Source: Theobroma cacao
Lineage: Eukaryota; Streptophyta; Magnoliopsida; Malvales; Malvaceae
Assembly: GCF_000208745.1 (NCBI RefSeq)
Contig: NC_030858.1
Location: 5,338,026 to 5,402,025, forward strand
DNA length: 64,000 bases
Direction of reading: 5' to 3'
Shown: one piece after another, positions 13,600 through 26,406 of the stretch
Position numbering within the stretch: position 1 is the stretch's first letter
Layout: every line of letters starts with the position of its first letter
The notes under the pieces: model-generated
Databases searched by the model: none
Told to the model about the DNA's origin: nothing
The model's input: the letters and a program-made list of their open reading frames with translations, nothing else
Translations under genes and position numbers: made by a program

Positions 13600-14950
13600 T
13601 TTTTTTTATTTTTTTTATAAAAAGTGAATTAAAAAAAGAAAACAAAATACATAAATAAATCCTCAAATTATATTAAAAAATTAATTTAATACTTATCCTT
13701 TTATTACCTTCAAATAAACTCTTAAATTTTTATTTTAAATTAAATAGCTCGTCACATTAACTGTTGACTGAAGTTAGTTTATATCTTGTCATTTTTCATG
13801 TGACATATTGATGTGTCATCTTCATGATGTCAATACCATGTGATAAATGATGTGTATAAAAAATTGTTGATTAAGAATTAGATTTTTTCTTTTTTTCTAT
13901 CCAAATGTCCAAAAATTATTAGTTAAGGATTTGAAACAAAAAATTAAAAAAAAAAACTAATTGCTTCAAACTAATTATATTTGCTTTTTATCTGATTACC
14001 ATTGAAATCATCATTCTTAACAAAAAAAATTTCACTTTCTTCAACATTTTCTAAACTCAACATACCTTGTAGTTAGAATATCTTCTACTTATCTACAAAT
14101 TTCTATTCCTTTTCTAAAATCGTTTTTTTTTTGTAGTCTTGAATTTTCAAAATATGTGAAAGATGTGGAGAGAGAATTTATTATTGTTAGTAAATAAAAT
14201 TCAATATCATTAAATTTACCTTACAGATTTTAAGGAAGAAAAGAGCATTAGATTTTCCTTATAAATTATAAGGAAGAGAAGCGAAAGATTTAACTTTCTT
14301 TTACAAATTCTAGGAAAGAGAAGAGCATTAGTTTTTTGTTACAAATTATAAGGAAGATAAGATAAAGATTTGACTTTCTTTTATTGTAGAACAACATTGT
14401 GTGTCTTTACTAGTTTCAATATTATAAAAGTTATGTATCTTACCTTTACTTTTCTTCTTCCCAAAATCATTTATGGGTATTCTCTTGCTTTCCATCAACT
14501 TTTAGTCAAGCAACAATGGTTTCAATTAAATTGGAAAAATTGGATTAAGTTTTTTTTATTAGGAATGATGGCTTTAATTAAGAAGATGGTAATTAGTTTG
14601 AAATAATTATGTTTTTATTTAATTTTTTATTTTAGATATCTAATCAATAATTTTTGAACATTTAAAAAGCAAAAAACCCAATTTAAAGTCTACGATAGCT
14701 TTTATATCATCAAGATGTCACTTCAACATACCATATGATAGATACCATGACATAAAAAATTGTTGACAATATCATTAATTAATAGAAGTTAGTCAACAAT
14801 TAACAATATGAGCTTATTTAACTTAAAATAAAAGTTTAGGGGTTTATTTGAATGTAATAAAAGAATAGGGGTTAAATTGATTTTTTTGATAAAATTCAAA
14901 AATTATTTGGACATTTAATCAAATATTAAATATGAATAAAAAATAAATAG
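13600..14950. mobile_element. Element with about 300-bp inverted terminal arms, non-autonomous
   Basis: The segment 13640-13940 reappears in inverted orientation at about 14630-14930. For example, ttattaccttcaaataaa on the left corresponds to ttattacattcaaataaa in the reverse complement of the right. Both arms then continue with tttattttaa, a ttaaata-gctc segment, a gttgact motif and finally aaatgtccaaaaattatt versus aaatgttcaaaaattatt. The arms enclose about 700 bp with no transposase-like frame. Long terminal inverted repeats and no coding region fit a Mutator-like or foldback non-autonomous element. I could not fix the exact ends or a target-site duplication. Confidence 0.7.
14211..14384. 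repeat. Imperfect tandem repeat inside the inverted-repeat element
   Basis: About four diverged units of roughly 40-45 bp, each containing a core like acaaattataaggaagaga followed by agcattag or aaagattt. Alternate units resemble each other more, so the array may have grown by doubling of a two-unit block. It lies in the loop between the inverted arms. Confidence 0.6.
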
Positions 14951-15827
14951 CAAAAAGGTAAAATGAAACCTTAATTAATTTCAATCTTTTTTTTTATCAC
15001 CATATCTGTCTCCTAAATTAGTCAATTGCGTCAAAAGCCGCAAAAAACCTGAAATCGAAAACGTCAAAAAATAAAACCCTAACTCTTGTATGCACCTAGC
15101 CTTTACGGAACACAGAGACCCTTTACCTAACAAAGCAAGAAGTCTCGTACTACTTTTTCGATGGAGAACCCCAACTGAATACAGCTTTTGCATCGGCTCC
15201 ACTCAGCAACCGCTTTTAAGGAAAAAGAGAGCCCAATCTCAACCCATGCTCCGATAAGTCACTAACAATCAACAACACACAGCCCCACTCTCAGACCCCT
15301 CCTAAGTCCTGGCTCAGCTCTTTGTCTTGTTTACCCTTTTTTGTTCCTGAGTTCTTATCCACATATATTAATTTAATGAATCTGCTTTGCCATAAACCTC
15401 GGTATCTCGAGGAGACAACACTACAAGATTAAAGCTAAAGCAAAAATTTCGGTTAAAAAGCGTTCCTAAGCAACGATTATTATCCGGTTAAAATCGTGAT
15501 TATCTGAATATGAATACGTGGCCATCAACAAATGAGTAGCAGAGAATTATAGTCATGGAATTTAACAGTGTCACAGTGACAAAGATTCTAACTTTCCTAC
15601 GGTGGATTAACTAAAACCTGTCAACCTAAAAGTGAAAATGACCTGAAAGCTTGAATGATGGATGTAAAAGTGCCAGGAGTCAAAATCAAACAGGAGCAGG
15701 GCACCTGTTTGCAATTTACGTGTGAGAATAATGAAAAAAGAAAAAACTGACGGCCACAAAAATATCAGTGACGGTATGTGTCTGGCTTTCGGGGTCGCGA
15801 TGTTATGTTACATGCAAAATTTTAATA

Positions 15828-15828
15828 T

Positions 15829-15862
<34 letters not shown>

Positions 15863-15903
15863 ATATATATATATAAATATANTTATTACTATATATATAT
15901 ATA
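15828..15903. repeat. TA microsatellite with an unresolved base
   Basis: Nearly pure alternating TA interrupted by TTTA, AAATATAN and TTATTAC. The N at 15882 shows the assembly was uncertain here, so the length is not reliable. Confidence 0.9.
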
Positions 15904-17918
15904 ATAAAGGCATGGTCGCGTGGTTTATTGCTTTGAGAGGGAGAAAAAGAAACCCTCTTAAGTGCTGGAGAGAGACTCAACTTCAATCATTTAGGGAACC
16001 ATAATAATTCTTACCCACTATTTGTCATAGTTATTTTTCTTGCACCGTCAATGTCTTGTTCCTGTTAACTCCCAAACGTTCTTACTACTGTCTTTGCTTC
16101 CAGATTTATATAGACACACATGTTGTTTTTTGTGTTAAGTTGTAAGTATGCAAAAATGACTTGTCTATGATCTCTTGACTGAATATATATGCCAAGAGGG
16201 TTGTGGAATGTGGACACCTCGAATGAATAAATTATTAATTTATATGAATTTTACATAATTTTAGATAGTAATCCTTTTGGATAAGATACCAACAACAAAA
16301 TTTCATCCTTAAAAACTAAGTTAATAAGATTCTTTTACTTAATAGTTGAAGTTAATTAGATATATGAGGATCTAGATATATGTTGAGTTGAATTAAAGTT
16401 ATGGTATGTCAGCATACGGAGCTCAACTAATTAAATTCTAAGTGATAGTAGAAGTAGAAGATCATAAGAAATTATGGTTGGTTCAAATTTGAAAGAGTTT
16501 AGGTAATTAATATCAAACAAGGAGAGAAAGGAAAAGAGTAAAGTTAGGTTGCCCAACAGGAAAAAGCATACAAGAAATTCAATGATGGGAGTGCCCATCT
16601 AAATCGAGAGGAAATGGGCAAAGTTAAAGCTACATATCTATCTCAACCGTAACTTTTGGACCATTAATTGTTATACATTAATTACATTTCTTGTCGCATT
16701 AGTTTTCAAACCAACTGCACCTGAAAATGAAATTACTAATGTTTTAATAGAAAGATATTTGAGAGTAAGATTTTTTTTTCCTTAATGTGACTGTTAAATT
16801 GACTTGTGTACGAACTTGTTTGACCCTACTAAAACTTAAGAAAAAATTTTGATTGAATTAAGTTCTTTTTTTTTTCCAGAAGGTATTGTCAACCATAGTA
16901 ATAACCTTTTTTTTTGTTTATTTAAAAATTTTATTAAATTTGTCTATTACCCTAAGTTTGGATTTGAAAATTTTTTCCCTATGCCTTGTCATATGTTCAA
17001 CCATGTACCGATGGACCGCCCCCATGCTTCCTTTCTCCAAAATATTCCATAAAAAATTAGCTAAGTGTAATAAAATAGTATATAACAACGATTAATTACA
17101 TAATCATAGTTATATTGCTACTATGACACATGATCCGCACATGAATCAGGAGAAAATTTTGATGCAGGCAGAAATTAAAATAGTATACTACTAGTAGTAA
17201 AAGTAGAGAACTTACTTAGTACATTAATTCTAGGGCAGGTAGCATATTTAATTAGGAAACACCCAAGAGGAAAATTGATTTTTAACTCTCATGCATGGCA
17301 AATCCGTAACTACGTAAATCGATCACAGCCACAACGATCGCTATCATAAAGACAGCAACACAACAAATACAAAAACATTTTAAAGAAAAAAAAAACCTAA
17401 AAAGCTAATGCATCCAAAGCTCTCCACTCACCAACCTTAAGTAATGCATTAAAATTCTCTATTTTTGCATGCCTCAACATATATTATACTATCTACGCTT
17501 TAATTACCTTGTAACTTACTTCATTGGGATGAATTTTTTAGAGGAAAAGAAATTAACTATAATTAGTATAGCACTAAATATATATATATATATATATAAT
17601 TTTTTTCTCTTTTTTATTTCTGTATCAAGATTATTGACATTGGTAAATGAAAAGAAAAGTAAAAACACCGAACCCAAAAAGTTACAAATATGAATATCTT
17701 AAAAGATTTCTTAATCTGAAGAAAAAGCAAACTACCCTGTAATACCCAATTAACCAAACTTTGTCAGATCAAAAATTCTCACATGATAGCAAAATTAAAG
17801 TATTATGGTCCTCTATGCAAATCATGTGACTTTGGTTTAGCTTGGTTTTGCTTTTGAAGGTGTGATAATCTTCCCCTGGGAAGCATGGAATTGAAGTGTA
17901 CAAACAAGATTTCTGTCA

Positions 17919-18575
17919 TCATCGACCCCAAGTGTTATGAGCGGGCGACTCTAAGGCAGACATTCTTTTCTGTGACTTAAGGTCCTTGTAAAACTTCTTA
18001 ATGAACTCCTCAGCCGCCTTATCCACCTGGCTATCTCCCTCGTCCTTCAACGGGAAAGGCGAGTCCGTCACTCGCAGTTGCCTCACCATTGGGCTCCTTC
18101 CAAACCCTGGCAAAACCATGGGGGACGCCTCCACGGCCGCCGCCTCATTGTTCAACATCTCGAGAACCTTTTGCACCGCCGCAACCGTCGTCACATCATC
18201 GTAATGGTAATTCGATGACTTGCCAGAATGGTGGCGGTTGTTGTAGTAATTATAGTGGTGGTGGTGCTTACGCTTGTGGGCATAAAAAGGGTAAAAAGCA
18301 GGGCTGTTGCTGCAGCTAAACTCGTATTCTCTTGGGGAAATGAAGGAGAGATGAGCATCGTTGGAGCGGCAACTCAAGGAAGACAAATGGTCGTGGACTT
18401 TGTGGTGGAAGACGAGGTTGCTTATGGCTTTGCCTGCATTATGTTTACCCTTCTTGAGCATAAAATGGAGATCAACCATTATTTTGCTCTTTGATATCCC
18501 TGTCTTTAACATGAAGAAAACTATCCGTACAATGTTCCATAGTTTTTTGGCTACAACCGGTGGGCCTGCCTCCAT
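17919..18575 (-). CDS. DUF761 protein (Avr9/Cf-9 rapidly elicited / cotton-fibre family)
   Basis: Intronless, 218 aa. The C-terminus carries the DUF761 signature VDKAAEEFIKKFYKDLKSQ (about residues 184-202). The N-terminus has a hydrophobic, basic segment KLWNIVRIVFFMLKTGISKS (residues 11-30) that could associate with membranes. A His/Tyr/Asn-rich stretch (KRKHHHHYNYYNNRHH, about 103-118) separates them. Members are annotated as pathogen-elicitor-induced (ACRE146-like) or cotton fibre proteins; their biochemical role is unknown. The upstream CT-rich tract on the coding strand (18660-18715) probably lies in the 5' leader, and a TATATAG box sits near 18765. Codon use is more GC-rich than the surrounding DNA. 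The family call is firm; the function is not. Confidence 0.88.
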   Translation of the reverse strand: MEAGPPVVAKKLWNIVRIVFFMLKTGISKSKIMVDLHFMLKKGKHNAGKAISNLVFHHKVHDHLSSLSCRSNDAHLSFISPREYEFSCSNSPAFYPFYAHKRKHHHHYNYYNNRHHSGKSSNYHYDDVTTVAAVQKVLEMLNNEAAAVEASPMVLPGFGRSPMVRQLRVTDSPFPLKDEGDSQVDKAAEEFIKKFYKDLKSQKRMSALESPAHNTWGR

Positions 18576-18763
18576 TTCCTTTTTGTACTTCGTAGGGTGA
18601 GTGAGAGAGAGCTTTTTTTTGTTCTTTTTCTTTCCTTTTTTTTATATTTCTTTCATTTTTGGGTGATTTTTGAGAGAGTAGGGGGAGAGAGAGGGAGAGA
18701 GAGAATTAATAGGGAAGAGGGGATCTTTGGTTTTGGACGCAACGGGAGATGAGATGCAGAGAG

Positions 18764-18775
18764 CTATATAAAGGG
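18764..18775 (-). promoter_or_regulatory. Likely TATA box of the DUF761 gene
   Basis: The minus strand reads CCTTTATATAGC about 190 bases upstream of the start codon, ahead of a CT-rich stretch typical of plant 5' leaders. The plus strand reads TATATAAAG, so the box itself does not give the direction. Only the minus strand has a gene in range. Confidence 0.5.
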
Positions 18776-21700
18776 CTGGAAAATAATTATTTATTAATCA
18801 AGGTTAATAATATAAACAAGCAAATAATCCCCACTCTCCACTACAGCGCGTTTTCAGAAGAACAACAAAAGCTTTCAAAAATTATAATGCTGAAGAAAAG
18901 TCTTCACTTCATAAATCTTTCACGCGCTTCAAAAGGGAAGGTTTATGATTTCCATGCAACAGAAATAGTGGTTGCAAGTTTTCATTTGTTTTTTTTATAT
19001 ATATTTTGGGTTTTTCTTTTCTGTTCTGCATTAGAAAAGTTGCACCGGAAATTACTAGAATAACCCTGGAATAAAGCCAAATTACTTAAGTATATCCGGA
19101 GGGTGCAATGATTAAAGATATTTAGGTGTGTTGGAAGCACGAAAAAGGGCTTCGCCGTGGACGCTAAGGTGAGCTTCATAGTCTAAATCACGGCACGATT
19201 GGGTTAAATCCTCACCGTTCATAGTTGCATCTTGACCGTCCGTTTTGCATATCAAAAGAGCATATTAAATAGCCCATGGACCCCTTGCTACCAATGTGTG
19301 ACAGCATTGACAGATTATAGCTAGCCAAACTTTGGTGAAAATTCAAACTCTAACAGCTCATAATCATAGCACATAGATAGGGCTTAACCGTAGATCTGCA
19401 TGCTTTTGTCTAGGCTAGTTAAATGGGAAAGAGATTTAATTTTTCTCAATAGTATTAACATGAATCTATTAGACCAATAACACATTTAATAAGAAAATGA
19501 TAGTTTTTACTCTCATATGTTTACTTTAGTCCCCATCGTGTTCTACTCTTTATTTTGGACACTTGATTATGATAAATTAAAGATATGGAAGTGAATTTAT
19601 TTGAGAGTAAAAATAATTTCAAGTAAGTTTTATTAAGTTTGCTCTAACTTAGGGTGGTGGACATGTCGTGCAACTTATGATATATATATATTGTTATTTG
19701 GAAAAATTGTTTACCAATTAATATGAAGAAGGATTTATCATTATTGAGAAAACAATTAACAATTACAAAAAAAAAAATTAACAATTACAGGGAGATTAGA
19801 CTTTGTGGAAGGGGTGCTCAACTCGGTTGTGATGAGATAATTTTGAATTATGAATTTTCAAAAAAAAAATTGAATTATGCTCTTTGGGGTTTTCTCCATT
19901 GTGTTGGAAAGCAATGTAAAGTGAATTTATCGATTAATTTTATACCACACACAACTTTTATAGGCTATTTTCATGTTCATATATGCAAATATTTATATTT
20001 TTCAAAAAAAAAAAAACAATTAGAGATTTGTTTTTAAATTTTTGGAAAAACTATGTGCCTATATTTAATGCTAGGATCGTTATGCACGGATGTTGCAATA
20101 ATCTATTACGTTAAGCAAATTAATCAATGGACCGCGGCTTGGTTGAGGTGCATTAGATGATGGATATTTGGTTGTTCCTTCCAAGCATTTTCATGGCGAG
20201 AGAGGCGATCCATTCCAAAATGCCAGGCTGACAAGGTTGACAGAAATTAATAGCTGCACCTACTTGGGACACGTGGAAGTCCAGTTGAGGTCCAGATGAA
20301 TCTATGGCCGCAGGTGCCAATATCAACCTTTGTACGCCCTCATCTCGGCCGTTCAATTAGGTAGGGAGAGGGAAGGGGTGAGAGGGATCCCTCTATATTC
20401 GTCAACAACGGGCAGAAAAAGAGCGCTTGGGAGACGGCTGCAATAATTGCATGAAAACAAAAGCTTGCATTTATATGGCACTAAAATGACACAACACATG
20501 CAAAAACCCTAGTTCAAGCAAAAAATTGAGCCAATGAAAAATTAAAAAGGGTCTATGTTTTTTTAAAAAAAATTTTGGGTTGAACCCTAGTTATAAAATA
20601 ATTTAAATATGTAAAATATTTCTTTTTATTTCTTTCTTTCTCTCCTTTTTAATCATGCCTTGATTCATCAATTAAGAAATGGGTTTTTTTTGTTGTTCTT
20701 TCTCAAAAAATTCTTCTCCTTTTTATTTTCCAAATTGAATCCATTATGAGATGATGTAGTATGAGTAATGATAATTACAAGAAAAATAATACTAGTTTAG
20801 TACAATTGGAAATTTGAATGTGTGGGTGTCAAGTGCAAAAGATTCAATAACGCAATATCGGAGCAAACATGCAACTTCGTCTTCTCCTTCAGGAAATTAT
20901 GGTGAAACCGACAGTGCCAGCCAACCTGACCCGTACGTTCCAAGAGATTGATGTTGATTCAAAAACTAGGAAAAAAAAATTTAACAACAAAAAGGAATTG
21001 GTGGGCATTTAATTTTAAATGCTTTCAGAAGCCAACAATATTCCAGAGTGGCTATGTTGTGGAGTTAGATATGATCCAACATTATTTAAATATTTTTACT
21101 TTGTACTTAGCTATTTTTATTCCTTTGTTCTTGTTTGTCTTTCTCTTTTCTTCTTTTACACCTTTCCTTCTTCGTATGGTCTTTGAACAATGAAAGCAGC
21201 TGGGACCTAACAAGCATATTGGAAAACTTGTACATGGAAAAAAGGAATCCAAAGCTGATGAGGAGATCCCAAGATGCCAATTCTTAGCAAATGGAGAATG
21301 TCTTAATTGGAGGGTTAAATTAACTATAACATTTATTTGAATTGCTACTTCTTTCCATTTAAATTGATCATGTTTCTTGGAAGTTTCCAAAATAAATACT
21401 TGAACACGAAGACTAAAGTGAACTTCACATATTCTTCTTAATTAAGATGTATGGTTTTTTTTAAAAAAAGAAAAAAATTATGTTTCAAATTTTAAAAGAA
21501 TAAATGTGTATAATAAAATTTCTTCACGTAACGCTTTTCTTAATTTTTTTTTTTATGATTCTTTTGCGAGAGAAAGGGTTTACCTTTATTCTATAACTTT
21601 AATCAGCATGGCCATCAAAAACATGATGATTGCTTGAACTGATCCACCCAACTAAGCTTAAAAGTTCACAGAAAAGAAAAATGACGGCATTAATCATTGG

Positions 21701-24700
21701 TGAGATTATAATCTACAATTCCTTCGTATAGAAGTCAGTTTTTCAGAACGAAGGAGTTAAATTAGAGATGTTCACGTGTTTATAGTGCAAATCTGCCAAA
21801 TGTTTATGCGATAAGAACCTGCTCAACAAGAGGAAGAACAGTACAACAAGGCACGACGGTTTGATGGTTTTGCTTTTTAATTAGCAGCCCAATGGGAAAA
21901 TAATAAATCAGGGCGAAAAGAACATGGAACATGTGATTGAATTACATGAAACTAATAAGTACCCATATTACCGTGCTTTAATTTAATATTCAAATAGAAT
22001 CTTGGTCATTACAAGGATCTAAAAAACTGTGGACGGATTGTGTCTGTTTCCTCCTTCCTATATTTAAAATAAATAAATAGTAGAAGGGAATGCAATTAAA
22101 TGTTTTTGGGGAACAATAATTAATAATTAATCAAAAAAAATTTAGAATGCTCATTCCTCATTACTATTGGTGGAATCCCTTTTTCTAATTAAAGTTTCCA
22201 ACGCAAAGAAAAAGGCAAATCCATCGAGCATTACTTCTTTTAACAAATCACGATGAGAGAGGGTTTGCTTTTGAACAAAGTTTATGTTTTTATTCTGTTG
22301 ATGCCCTTTATGTTGAGCCTTGCAGAAATAATTGCTTTTGCCGATGGGTGTTGAAGGAGTATATCCGTACTATGTAAAGACATTAAATTGAGTTTCTTCT
22401 TTGAACAAAATATATCGAGACGAATATTTAAGTTTAATATCAACTAAAATTTAAAATATATTTATTATTGAAATAAATGAACTTATAAATTATTTAAAAA
22501 ATAATTGAAAAATAGAAAAAGTTAACTAGGATTTCATATCCTTTTTAGTCAGGAGCCGGCAACCCGACATGCCAATTAAAACAAAGGACACCATGGACGG
22601 AAGGCTAGCTCATAAGTAATTTCGAAATGGTGTGATGATGAAGGCATGCAAAACTTGGATTAATTAATGTATATATACAAAGTAGTACACACGGCACAAA
22701 CTCGTCGACCATTTCAAGAAGACTTGGAAAACAGGAGGCTGAAGCCTGAAAGTGACTGAAGGACAGCATGAGAATTAATTAAGAAAGACAAGTTGATGAT
22801 GGGAGCACTGACTTTTGCAAATGGCTAGCTAAGAGAAATTCAAGATGAAAGCAGAAGCGTGTGGAACTGATGATATGATGAGCCCCTAAAGGGGATAACC
22901 ACTAATTTCTATCCTCCAACCTAACATTGATGATTTTTCATCCAACACCATTTAAAACTCATTTTACATAATAATAATAATATTTTTTTTCAAGATATTT
23001 GATGTCCTAAATTATTGGTGGTCCGACCCCTTTTAAAAGCTGTATTTCTCACTGTCATTTTCTCTTTCTTGTTGATTCAAAACTTGTTTTCTTAGTAAAC
23101 TTCAATATGGTCATGACCTTCTTATCATAATCGAACAGCCTTCCTTCCCTAAGGGAGCTTTTTTCCATGCCAATCCCTCCAAAGACTAGGCTTTTAATTA
23201 TTTCCAATTTCATGGCGGATTTGTCGCTTTATTATCGATTGCTGGATCTACTTATGATGTGTGTGTGCTCTTGGGACCCAACTCTCTCTTCATTCTTATC
23301 TCTAGCAATAGCTGCATGATTAAACCCTCAAAACCTTATAATTGAGATTCTATTTATGGATTCCAAAAGTAATCACTAAAGGGCTTTTAGTGGTTTGCTT
23401 TGAATTTCGAAAGAAATTTGTGGATGACTTATTAGTGGATTTGGATCCTCTTTCACACTATAGCTTTTCCTTTTCCATCATAGTTTTTATATATATCTAA
23501 TCTAAATTTCCATAAAGACAAGAAATGTACATTTCTTTTCTATAATTTATTAGGAAACAAACATGTTTCATGGATAAAAGATCAAACCAGTCAGTGGATT
23601 GAATAAAGAGCAACCCTAGCTAGCCTGTAATTCTTCTATATAGACAGCTTTGGGGGTCAAATTATAATGCAAGGTATATATAAACATGGTTATCTCCTAT
23701 ATATATATATTATACGTAGCCTAATAAAACAAAAGAAAAGATCCTTGCAAAGTATGTTATAATGACTTTGATTTGTTTAACTTGTTATGATCTTTTGACT
23801 CATAAATCTGATCAGCTTCTCATAATCTGAAAAAGCTTATCCAAAAGCTTTCTTGGGTCTTGGCAGATGGCAATCAAGGCTCCATTTGTAAAGCAGAGGC
23901 TTCCTATCCGAAGCTATCGTTCTTCATCTTTCACTTTTCTTTTTCTCAAGTTGTCAAAACTTTGGAGGTGATTTCCCTCTTCAAAGTTAAATTAGTCAGA
24001 GATACATCAAGAAAATGGACCAGAACAGGTATGAAAAAGTCGATATGGTTTCAAATTTTCAACAATCAATTATATAGATTTCTTTTCTGTTTTCTTGGGA
24101 CATGTACATAGAGAGAAAATGTGAAGCGCAACTCTGGGTCAAGCAATAGCAATAATATCTTAGCCATCCACATTACGTTAAAATTAATTTCACAATGAAT
24201 AAGTGATTGCGACTTGGCAATCTCCAGCCAACGATCACTAATAATTCGCATCAAATGAAAAATGGGGGTTGAAAAGTGCAACTCTTTAATTGTCCTTCGG
24301 CATATAATACACATTGCCGTTGGGTTACTATCATCATCAGCAGCTATTTATTTAGAGAAACTTGTTGAATTATGTAGAGAAGAACTTATTGCATATATGG
24401 GATGAATATGACATTCAACTTGTCCTTTAGGAGTCTTATGAATGATAAATTAATCAGGGCTAATCATACTATTAACAATGTGTCAAATCAGTCATATACT
24501 GTTGTTATTTAAAGTAATATACAACATGAAATCTCCAAATAATATCGTACAAATATAAATACATACTTACACACATTATATATACATTATTAATAATCAT
24601 ATTTTTAAATTATTATTCTAAATATTTTTATTACTAATATTAAGAATTTCTCATGCATAGAATGACTTTCATTAAAAACATATTTTATTATAAATATTAA

Positions 24701-26400
24701 TAAAATTTATCTGATTCGTTAATAAAAATACTATATTGAATGAGTTTCATAAATTTTTTTAGTTTTAATAATATTGAATAATTTTTAAATCAATATTATA
24801 AAATTTCAATTATAAATATAATTGCAATATTAACTGTCTTCAATTTATAAATAATTAATTATAACATTTTTATTTTATATATAATTAATATTATTTAAAA
24901 ATACATAAAAAATAAAATTTAAGCGCTACTACTTACATGAAAATAAATACTAATATATATATGAAATATCTCAAGTATATTTATCCAAAAAATAAAAAAA
25001 AATCTAAAATATATTTCAATTAGGACAACGTTGAAAACTTATAGCTTTTACGTATTATCTCTTTATTATTTATCTATCTATTAAGACAATGCGTGATAGC
25101 TCATTTTTTTTTATGAATCCATGGTCAACATTTTTAAATTTTTTTGTGTGTTTTTTTTGTTGAAATCTGTGACACATAAGTTTGAACCTTAGTAATTAAT
25201 ATTAACCGCATTAACTGATTGAATAATTGTGTATGATATACTGTTGTTAAAATATGATTTGAAGAGAAAATAGAAAAAAAATTTGAGATTTCACTTTTTC
25301 AAAAAAAAAAACAAATGTAATGCAAAAATAATTCAAATATTAATAGAAACATTTAGATAACTACCTGTGAAATTCCTTCAAAACGAAAATCTTTAAATTA
25401 TATTCTTATTGGAGTGAAATTTAGATTTGACAATTTTGTATACAACACAGTAATACAATACAAACATGATACAGGTTTAAGCAAATTTGAGTTTAGGTTA
25501 ATCATATTTCATGTATTAATCGTGTCAATACGGTTAAGATATGAATAAATCGTGTCAAACCCACTTAACCCATCTAAAACACGATTAATTAATCGTATTA
25601 TCGTGTACTCGTATAACTTATGACTCATTTATTATTCATTTATTTAATTGTATTCACGTGTCGTGTAGACATGTTTAGTATATGATTAAGATTCATTTAT
25701 TGATTCATATAAATACTAATAATTTTATGATGATTATGATTTATTGATATTAAATTTTATTATATTTGGTACATGTTATTATATTTATAATTTTTTGTGT
25801 TAAATTTGAATAATACAATCATATTTTACTTCTACACAATTCAATTTAATCGTTTTAATTATATTAATCATATCAATCATGTAAATAGTTTATAAATTAT
25901 ATAAATTTTAATTATATTAATCATATTATGTCGTATAAAATTTAACTCTATACATTTAATAAATGTATTAATTATGTTTTATCGTTTTATATATTTATTA
26001 AATATATTTATATACGTATTTAATATTTTAATATTATTAATTTATTAGATCGTATTCATATTTATTGATGTAACTATTAATATACCATAAGGTTAAAGCA
26101 ACGGTCTATGAATTATCAAGTCTAGTGAAATCAATATACATATATTTAGAATAGTTTTTTCATAATCATTGAAATAAAAATATCTAAAAATTTCATAGAA
26201 GGACGTGGCACCAGTGATTGGCTAAATACCCCGCCCTTTATTCTGCGTCACTTGCTGAGCAAACTAATATTCTAGGAGCGCCGACGGCGACAGTCTGTAA
26301 GGTTCCTAAATCACCCTTTTAGGATCAACAAGTTGCATGGACTCATGACTCATCCGCTTCTAAAACGCAACGATCGGGCGGTCGGAGGAGGGGTATTTTA
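18776..26400. other. Long gene-poor interval
   Basis: About 7.6 kb in which I see no supported gene on either strand. Open frames are short and low in complexity. Segments near 20140-20440 and 23040-23300 have more balanced base composition but give no recognisable protein. I checked the interval for common conserved plant microRNAs by eye (156, 159/319, 164, 166, 171, 172, 390, 393, 396, 482) and found no credible precursor. The region 25490-26060 holds an AT-rich repeat related to one near 55.6-56.2 kb. Confidence 0.55.
25490..26060. repeat. AT-rich dispersed repeat, copy 1
   Basis: Contains taaattttattatatttg, an aataaatgtattaattatgt segment and tgtattaatcgtgtcaa. The same phrases, diverged, recur near 55600-56170 in partly different order. 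It has no coding capacity. Probably an old non-autonomous transposon or the remains of one. Confidence 0.4.
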
Positions 26401-26406
26401 GACATT

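Larger units (their letters stand above)
11171..17918. other. Gene-free interval between the golgin and DUF761 genes
   Basis: The first 120 bases are the promoter and leader of the minus-strand golgin gene. The rest is AT-rich with no open frame resembling a known protein. It contains two inverted-repeat elements (about 12.02-12.54 kb and 13.6-14.95 kb) and TA microsatellites at 15828-15903 and 17578-17598, the first containing the unresolved base 15882. A sequence ACAAGTAAGT near 11707 looks like a donor site but has no coding exon beside it. Confidence 0.6.

Noticed and set aside
14981..15202. A 73-codon minus-strand frame in a less AT-rich patch
   Set aside because: No recognisable motif; ends in a low-complexity K/D tract made from a poly(T) stretch; likely chance.
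15695..15735. ggagcagggcacctgtttgc, reminiscent of miR164
   Set aside because: Differs from the mature sequence at key positions and no complementary arm is nearby.
23130..23190. ttccctaagggagct and ccaatccctcc, reminiscent of miR319 or miR482 arms
   Set aside because: Neither mature sequence is present in full and I see no stem of suitable length.
23840..23870. tccaaaagctttcttgggtctt, resembling miR396
   Set aside because: Several mismatches to miR396 and no opposing arm (a reverse-complement aagaaagct) in the next 300 bases.
25140..25255. A third possible SINE: poly(T), then a box-B-like aagtttgaacctt and an inverted box-A-like segment
   Set aside because: Box spacing is too short, the flanking match is only about six bases, and it does not align with the other two SINEs.
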